The position numbers and the translations under genes were made by a program. From CAYNGH01 sp964396845 (GTDB lineage Bacteria; Vulcanimicrobiota; JAJTBE01; CAYNGH01), in NCBI GenBank assembly GCA_964396845.1, contig CAYNGH010000061.1, forward strand, positions 1 through 17,595: a stretch of 17,595 bases of DNA. The letters run 5' to 3'. Shown here piece by piece: positions 13,933 to 17,595 of this stretch (the stretch's first letter is position 1; every line of letters begins with the position of its first letter). Below the pieces are notes generated by a model. It saw nothing but the letters and a program-made list of their open reading frames with translations. It did no database searches and had not been told where the DNA came from.

Positions 13933-15450
13933 TCAAGCTGAAGGCGGAGGGATTACATTTTTTTGTATGGCTTTTTTTCTGGCATCATTGACAACCATTC
14001 TCAGCAATCTAATCCCTACTGCCAGAAGGACATAAAAAACGATGGTCAACAGCTCCAGGGGAAATTTTGATGCCATGAATCTGATTGCGCCAAAGCCGAT
14101 ATCCGGGACCCAGATGGAATACATGGCGAAAATCGGCTGAATGAACACTCCCGAGAGCAAGTGCGCCCCTTCGGACTTGCCATGTTGCGCCACATCCACC
14201 ATGAGCCAGGAGAGCAGGGGCAGAATATTGATGCTGAGAACCACAGAAAAATAGATAAGAACAGGTCTCAGTTTCCCGGCAAAGATCAGGAAAAGTTCTC
14301 TGGTGATAAATATCACTGAGGCGAATACCGTAAGGAAAGTCAGGGGAGTCAACATCAGTTGGCGGATTCTAACAGGATCTGCAATGGACAAAATTAGGGA
14401 TACTATTATCGCCATACCTATATAAAAGGCCGGGAAGAAGAAAGAACGGGAAGTGATGGAGTTGCTCAAGATCTGTTCTTCCCGGGAGGATGTGAAACGG
14501 TGACGTTCAATGAAGCATCCCATCAGAAAGAAATTTACAGCTATGATGGCTGACCAGATCCATGCCATGTCGTGGGGATTTGGCGAATTGGTAACAGCAA
14601 GGATTATCATAACGGAAATATTTACAATATAACCGCTGATGAACAGGTAATGAAGCCACAGGATATGGGATGCCCTGGGACGGATATTGATGGCGGTCTT
14701 GAAGAAGAAAAACAGAAAAGCCCATATGATGTTGAAGTAGAGAGCCAGCCAGGCAAACATCTCAGGGAAGCTGGTCTGAAAATTCAGCATCAGCCCTGAC
14801 TCGGCAATCAGGGGGACATAAATCGAAGCGATGAAAAGGCCCACGATTACAACGATACCGTAAACGCTGTTGGTGGCGACGGCAGAACGGCTCTCTCTGG
14901 AAGAAAAATACATTGCCATCATGCTCACCATAATGCCCCATAAAAGAAGGGCCAGATAGTTTATCAGGATTTCTCCCGGAGATACTCCCCCCAGCAGGAA
15001 TACCAGGGCCATCAGGGGGAGTGATGTGGTCAACAGCAGGAATATGTATGAAACTGCATAGGCCAGTTTCCCGATGATGATTTCCGGCGCTGCCAGCAGG
15101 GAAACCAGAAGCATCTCCAGGGTTTTGTTTTCTCTTTCCGAGGAGATGGCGGAACTGGTAAGGGAGGGAGATATGAACACCACCAGAAACCATTGGACTA
15201 TGCAAAGGGATGTGAAAAATCCCCGGCCTGCTTCCTGCATTGCCTGGTAGGATCTGCGGTTTGACACTTCCAGCAGGTAGAAGAATGCGACAACGCCAAG
15301 TACCAGCAGGTAAACAATCTGGATTATGAATATCTTCTTTTCCCGCAGGCCGATTTGCATTTCTTTCATCAAAACAGGATTATCCAGGAATATCCCTGCC
15401 AGCCTAAAAAACGGGTTTACATGCCCGGCCTTGACGCCATCTCGGTTCAT
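13933..15450 (-). CDS. ABC-2 type permease
   Basis: 505 residues with about twelve predicted membrane segments, starting at ~41-61 and ending at ~465-485. This is twice the usual six of an ABC-2 permease, so one chain may form the whole membrane part. After the second span, SSERENKTLEMLLVSLL followed by AAPEIIIGKL matches the cytoplasmic coupling segment of ABC-2 permeases (consensus E-R-x-x-x-T-L-E-x-L-L, then G-K). Its ATG overlaps the ATPase stop by one base (TGATG), so the two are translationally coupled. The substrate is unknown. It is the last gene of the minus-strand operon. Confidence 0.85.
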   Translation of the reverse strand: MNRDGVKAGHVNPFFRLAGIFLDNPVLMKEMQIGLREKKIFIIQIVYLLVLGVVAFFYLLEVSNRRSYQAMQEAGRGFFTSLCIVQWFLVVFISPSLTSSAISSERENKTLEMLLVSLLAAPEIIIGKLAYAVSYIFLLLTTSLPLMALVFLLGGVSPGEILINYLALLLWGIMVSMMAMYFSSRESRSAVATNSVYGIVVIVGLFIASIYVPLIAESGLMLNFQTSFPEMFAWLALYFNIIWAFLFFFFKTAINIRPRASHILWLHYLFISGYIVNISVMIILAVTNSPNPHDMAWIWSAIIAVNFFLMGCFIERHRFTSSREEQILSNSITSRSFFFPAFYIGMAIIVSLILSIADPVRIRQLMLTPLTFLTVFASVIFITRELFLIFAGKLRPVLIYFSVVLSINILPLLSWLMVDVAQHGKSEGAHLLSGVFIQPIFAMYSIWVPDIGFGAIRFMASKFPLELLTIVFYVLLAVGIRLLRMVVNDARKKAIQKNVIPPPSA

Positions 15451-16436
15451 CAGACCACAACCCCCTTGGTTATCTTCATAAAAACATCCTCCAGGCCTGT
15501 GTCTTTTTCGGAGAATTCAACAATTTTATAATCTTCTCTTACCAGGTCTTCCAACAGGCGGGCCATATCCGGAGCGCCCCCGGAAAACTGAACCGCAAGA
15601 CTGCCCCTTACCTGTTCCACCTGCAGGACATGCTCCCGGCCGGAAACTGCCTCTGCCAGGGTTTCCACAGGGAGAAGACTGCGGATTCTCAGGGTTCGCA
15701 ATGTGCCTGCCTTGATGTCCTCGGTGAAGTTTTCAACAGAGCCGTAGGCCAGCAGTTTTCCTGCTTCGATTATGCCTATGGTGTCGCATATGTCCGAAAG
15801 CTCCGGCAGGATGTGGGATGAGATAAATATTGTCTTCCCCATGCGGTTTAGTTCCTTGAGGAGTTCCTTCAGTTCAATCCGCGCTCTGGGGTCGAGTCCC
15901 GAGGCCGGTTCATCAAGGATCAGGACGCTGGGATCGTGAAGGAGGGTCTTGGCAATGCAGAGTCGTTGGCGCATTCCCTTGGAAAGGGTTTCAATGAGGG
16001 TGTCCCGCTTGTGTCCCAGATCGGTGATCTCCAGAACATCATTCACAAGACCCTTGCGCAGGGAAGGGGCCTTCCGATAGGCCGAGGCAAAAAACTCCAG
16101 GTATTCATGAAGTTTCATCCCGTTGTAAATCCCGAAATAATCCGGCATATATCCCATAATCCGCCTGACAGTGTCAGGGTCATCCATGACCGGGACCCCG
16201 TCAATGAAGGCTTCCCCCTGGGTGGGGTCCAGAAGGGTTGCCAGGATCCTTATGGTGGTGGTCTTTCCTGCGCCGTTGGGGCCTATGAAACCAAAGGCTT
16301 CACCCCTTTGAACCTTGAAGGAAATGTTATCAATGGCCAGGCTCTTTTTAAAGCTCTTGCTGAGTCCCCGAACCTCAATCATGGGGGGGGCTGTTGTTGG
16401 AATATCCTTTAAAGCTGTAATTATTTCCCCGTCCAT
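15450..16436 (-). CDS. ABC transporter ATP-binding protein
   Basis: 328 residues. Walker A is GPNGAGKTT (52-60), the signature LSKGMRQRL (151-159), Walker B VLILDEP (171-177) followed by the D-loop SGLD, and the switch His is H208. At the Q-loop, the usual Gln is replaced by D99 in GYMPDYFGIY; I recall this in one clade of ABC-2 ATPases, so it is probably natural variation. Residues ~235-328 form the extra C-terminal domain found in drug- and lipid-exporter ATPases. It powers the permease encoded next to it, at the cytoplasmic face. The start at 16436 uses GAGG that overlaps the stop codon (TAG) of the preceding gene, linking their translation. Confidence 0.93.
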   Translation of the reverse strand: MDGEIITALKDIPTTAPPMIEVRGLSKSFKKSLAIDNISFKVQRGEAFGFIGPNGAGKTTTIRILATLLDPTQGEAFIDGVPVMDDPDTVRRIMGYMPDYFGIYNGMKLHEYLEFFASAYRKAPSLRKGLVNDVLEITDLGHKRDTLIETLSKGMRQRLCIAKTLLHDPSVLILDEPASGLDPRARIELKELLKELNRMGKTIFISSHILPELSDICDTIGIIEAGKLLAYGSVENFTEDIKAGTLRTLRIRSLLPVETLAEAVSGREHVLQVEQVRGSLAVQFSGGAPDMARLLEDLVREDYKIVEFSEKDTGLEDVFMKITKGVVV

Positions 16437-16440
16437 GATG

Positions 16441-17595
16441 CTACCTCACAATAAACAAGTTAAGATTCGTTGAATTTACACCCCTGTGGTTCAGCTCCAC
16501 AGGATTCACCGGGTCGGAATTCCAGCCGATGAGCAGGTTTGCATCCTGTTGCAGCGGTCTGTTCTGGAAAAAGCTGTTTATCATGGAAAGCCTGATGACT
16601 GCCATGCTTCTTTCATTTCTGGGCAGACTGTTTAACTGGTGGGATTGCAGTTTGTTCTGACTGATCAGGCTTTGTCGCAGGGTTTCATTGATATTGGGAT
16701 ACTTCATGGTTGAAGTGTCCGCGGGAATATCTACTTTCAGTTCTCCCGGGGGCAGATGGAACTTCTGGGAGATTCTGTCGCCGATAATAATTACGCAGTC
16801 CTCCAGGGACTTGCCGGTATTGTTGATAATATAACCGGTAAACTGATTGCCGGAAAGGGTGATGTTTCTGTCGATGGTACCCTCCTGCAGAAAACTCCGT
16901 TGCAGGTTGTACCATCGGTTGCTCCACATGGGGATCCGCTGGTTTTCCAGGATGAAATTCTCCTGCTGTCTTACCTGGGTCACCGGGGTGTTGAAGTTTG
17001 TGGCAGTTTCCCATGCAGTAGCCTCAGGGCTTTTCAGAGTGATGTTATAATTGAAATGAAAAGGTGAAAACAGGGACATGGTGGAGTCGATGAATGTCCC
17101 TCGGCTTGTGGAGTCAACATAAACCAGATTCAGGGTGCGCTGGATTATTCTGGATCCTCTGGCAGAATAACCGATGAAATACATCAGCAGGGAAAAACTC
17201 AGGGCGATTATCGGCACTGTCACAAATAGCTTCAGGAGCAGGTCTTTCTTTTTGAGATAAAAATAATTCACCGGCCCCACCAGGACGATATATGACAGGA
17301 TAATCCAGAAGATAATATCCATGCGCACGGGAGCTACCTCGGGAGCCTGTGTCAGGGCATTGCTCAGTGGTGCCGATGCTTTGGCGACTCCCTGGGTGTT
17401 GCGGCTGTCAATGGTAATGATATTTCGCCATAGGATGTTTTTTTCATAATCTTCCCGGAAGGGCTTTTTGGAGAGGTCTGCTGTTATGAAGTATATCTTT
17501 CCCATTCCCAGGGAACTTCTCAGGAGCAGGGGCACAGCTCCAGCCCGGAGGAGAACTTCTCCCTTGATTCTTCCTTCCATCAGGAGGGGGTTCTG
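16441..17595 (-). CDS. Membrane accessory protein of the ABC transporter, C-terminal part (cut by window end)
   Basis: The frame is open to base 17595, so at least 384 residues of a longer protein are seen; the ATG at 17580 is probably internal. The first visible part (GKIYFITADLSKKPF, then ILW) resembles the end of a GATase-like fold found in large exported proteins next to ABC-2 transporters. Two membrane spans follow (~88-109 and ~116-137) around LVGPVNYFYLKKKDLL, then an outside beta-rich domain of ~240 residues. Such proteins are encoded with ATPase/permease pairs in several bacterial phyla and probably form part of the exporter; the exact role is unknown. Its stop lies 4 bases from the ATPase start. 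Confidence 0.7.
   Translation of the reverse strand, partial: QNPLLMEGRIKGEVLLRAGAVPLLLRSSLGMGKIYFITADLSKKPFREDYEKNILWRNIITIDSRNTQGVAKASAPLSNALTQAPEVAPVRMDIIFWIILSYIVLVGPVNYFYLKKKDLLLKLFVTVPIIALSFSLLMYFIGYSARGSRIIQRTLNLVYVDSTSRGTFIDSTMSLFSPFHFNYNITLKSPEATAWETATNFNTPVTQVRQQENFILENQRIPMWSNRWYNLQRSFLQEGTIDRNITLSGNQFTGYIINNTGKSLEDCVIIIGDRISQKFHLPPGELKVDIPADTSTMKYPNINETLRQSLISQNKLQSHQLNSLPRNERSMAVIRLSMINSFFQNRPLQQDANLLIGWNSDPVNPVELNHRGVNSTNLNLFIVR

Overview
The window carries 15 protein-coding genes, two of them cut by the window edges, on a chromosome-like stretch of roughly balanced base composition. Shine-Dalgarno sequences of the AAGGAGG type precede most genes. I saw no rRNA, tRNA, CRISPR array, transposase or phage structural gene. 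The gene set suggests a free-living, chemotactic bacterium: a cytoplasmic chemoreceptor, exported propeller and OB-fold-like proteins, an ABC-2 exporter, and a B12-binding radical-SAM-type protein. The proteins resemble those of anaerobic bacteria outside the well-studied model groups. A candidate phylum such as Riflebacteria or Wallbacteria is only a guess and cannot be settled from the sequence.

Layout. 1-231: tail of an aldo/keto reductase, ending in a bidirectional terminator. 308-2267 (minus): a two-gene unit encoding a Met/Gly-rich two-domain peptidoglycan hydrolase with no signal peptide, followed by a small acidic protein. A sigma70-like promoter lies upstream, embedded in a cluster of TGTTAA motifs. 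2451-5240 (minus): a large soluble methyl-accepting chemotaxis protein (four HAMP-type units, a Cys-rich PAS domain, a C-terminal CheR-type tether), with a possible sigma28 promoter upstream. 5642-6895 (plus): HI0933/BaiN-type flavoprotein. 6907-8123 (minus): an FmdB-type zinc ribbon and an exported six-bladed propeller protein. 8225-8815 (plus): scramblase/LURP-one-like protein with a terminator. 9043-10656 (plus): AspT/YidE-type transporter with two RCK_C domains. 10663-11979 (minus): a B12-binding radical-SAM-fold protein that has lost all three cluster cysteines. 12108-13925 (plus): an exported protein with two DUF5666-like domains and an unrecognised helical protein. 13933-17595 (minus): a translationally coupled ABC-2 transporter operon (membrane accessory protein, ATPase, permease).

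How the genes relate. Real operons are the hydrolase plus small protein, the FmdB plus propeller pair, the 12108-13925 pair (likely) and the ABC trio. The other genes are single units. Three convergent pairs are separated by only 6 to 11 bases with no clear terminator.

The most unusual items are the cysteine-less radical-SAM homologue, the Met-rich hydrolase that lacks an export signal, and the soluble poly-HAMP receptor with its Cys cluster and EFVRF tail. None of these amounts to a proven new system.
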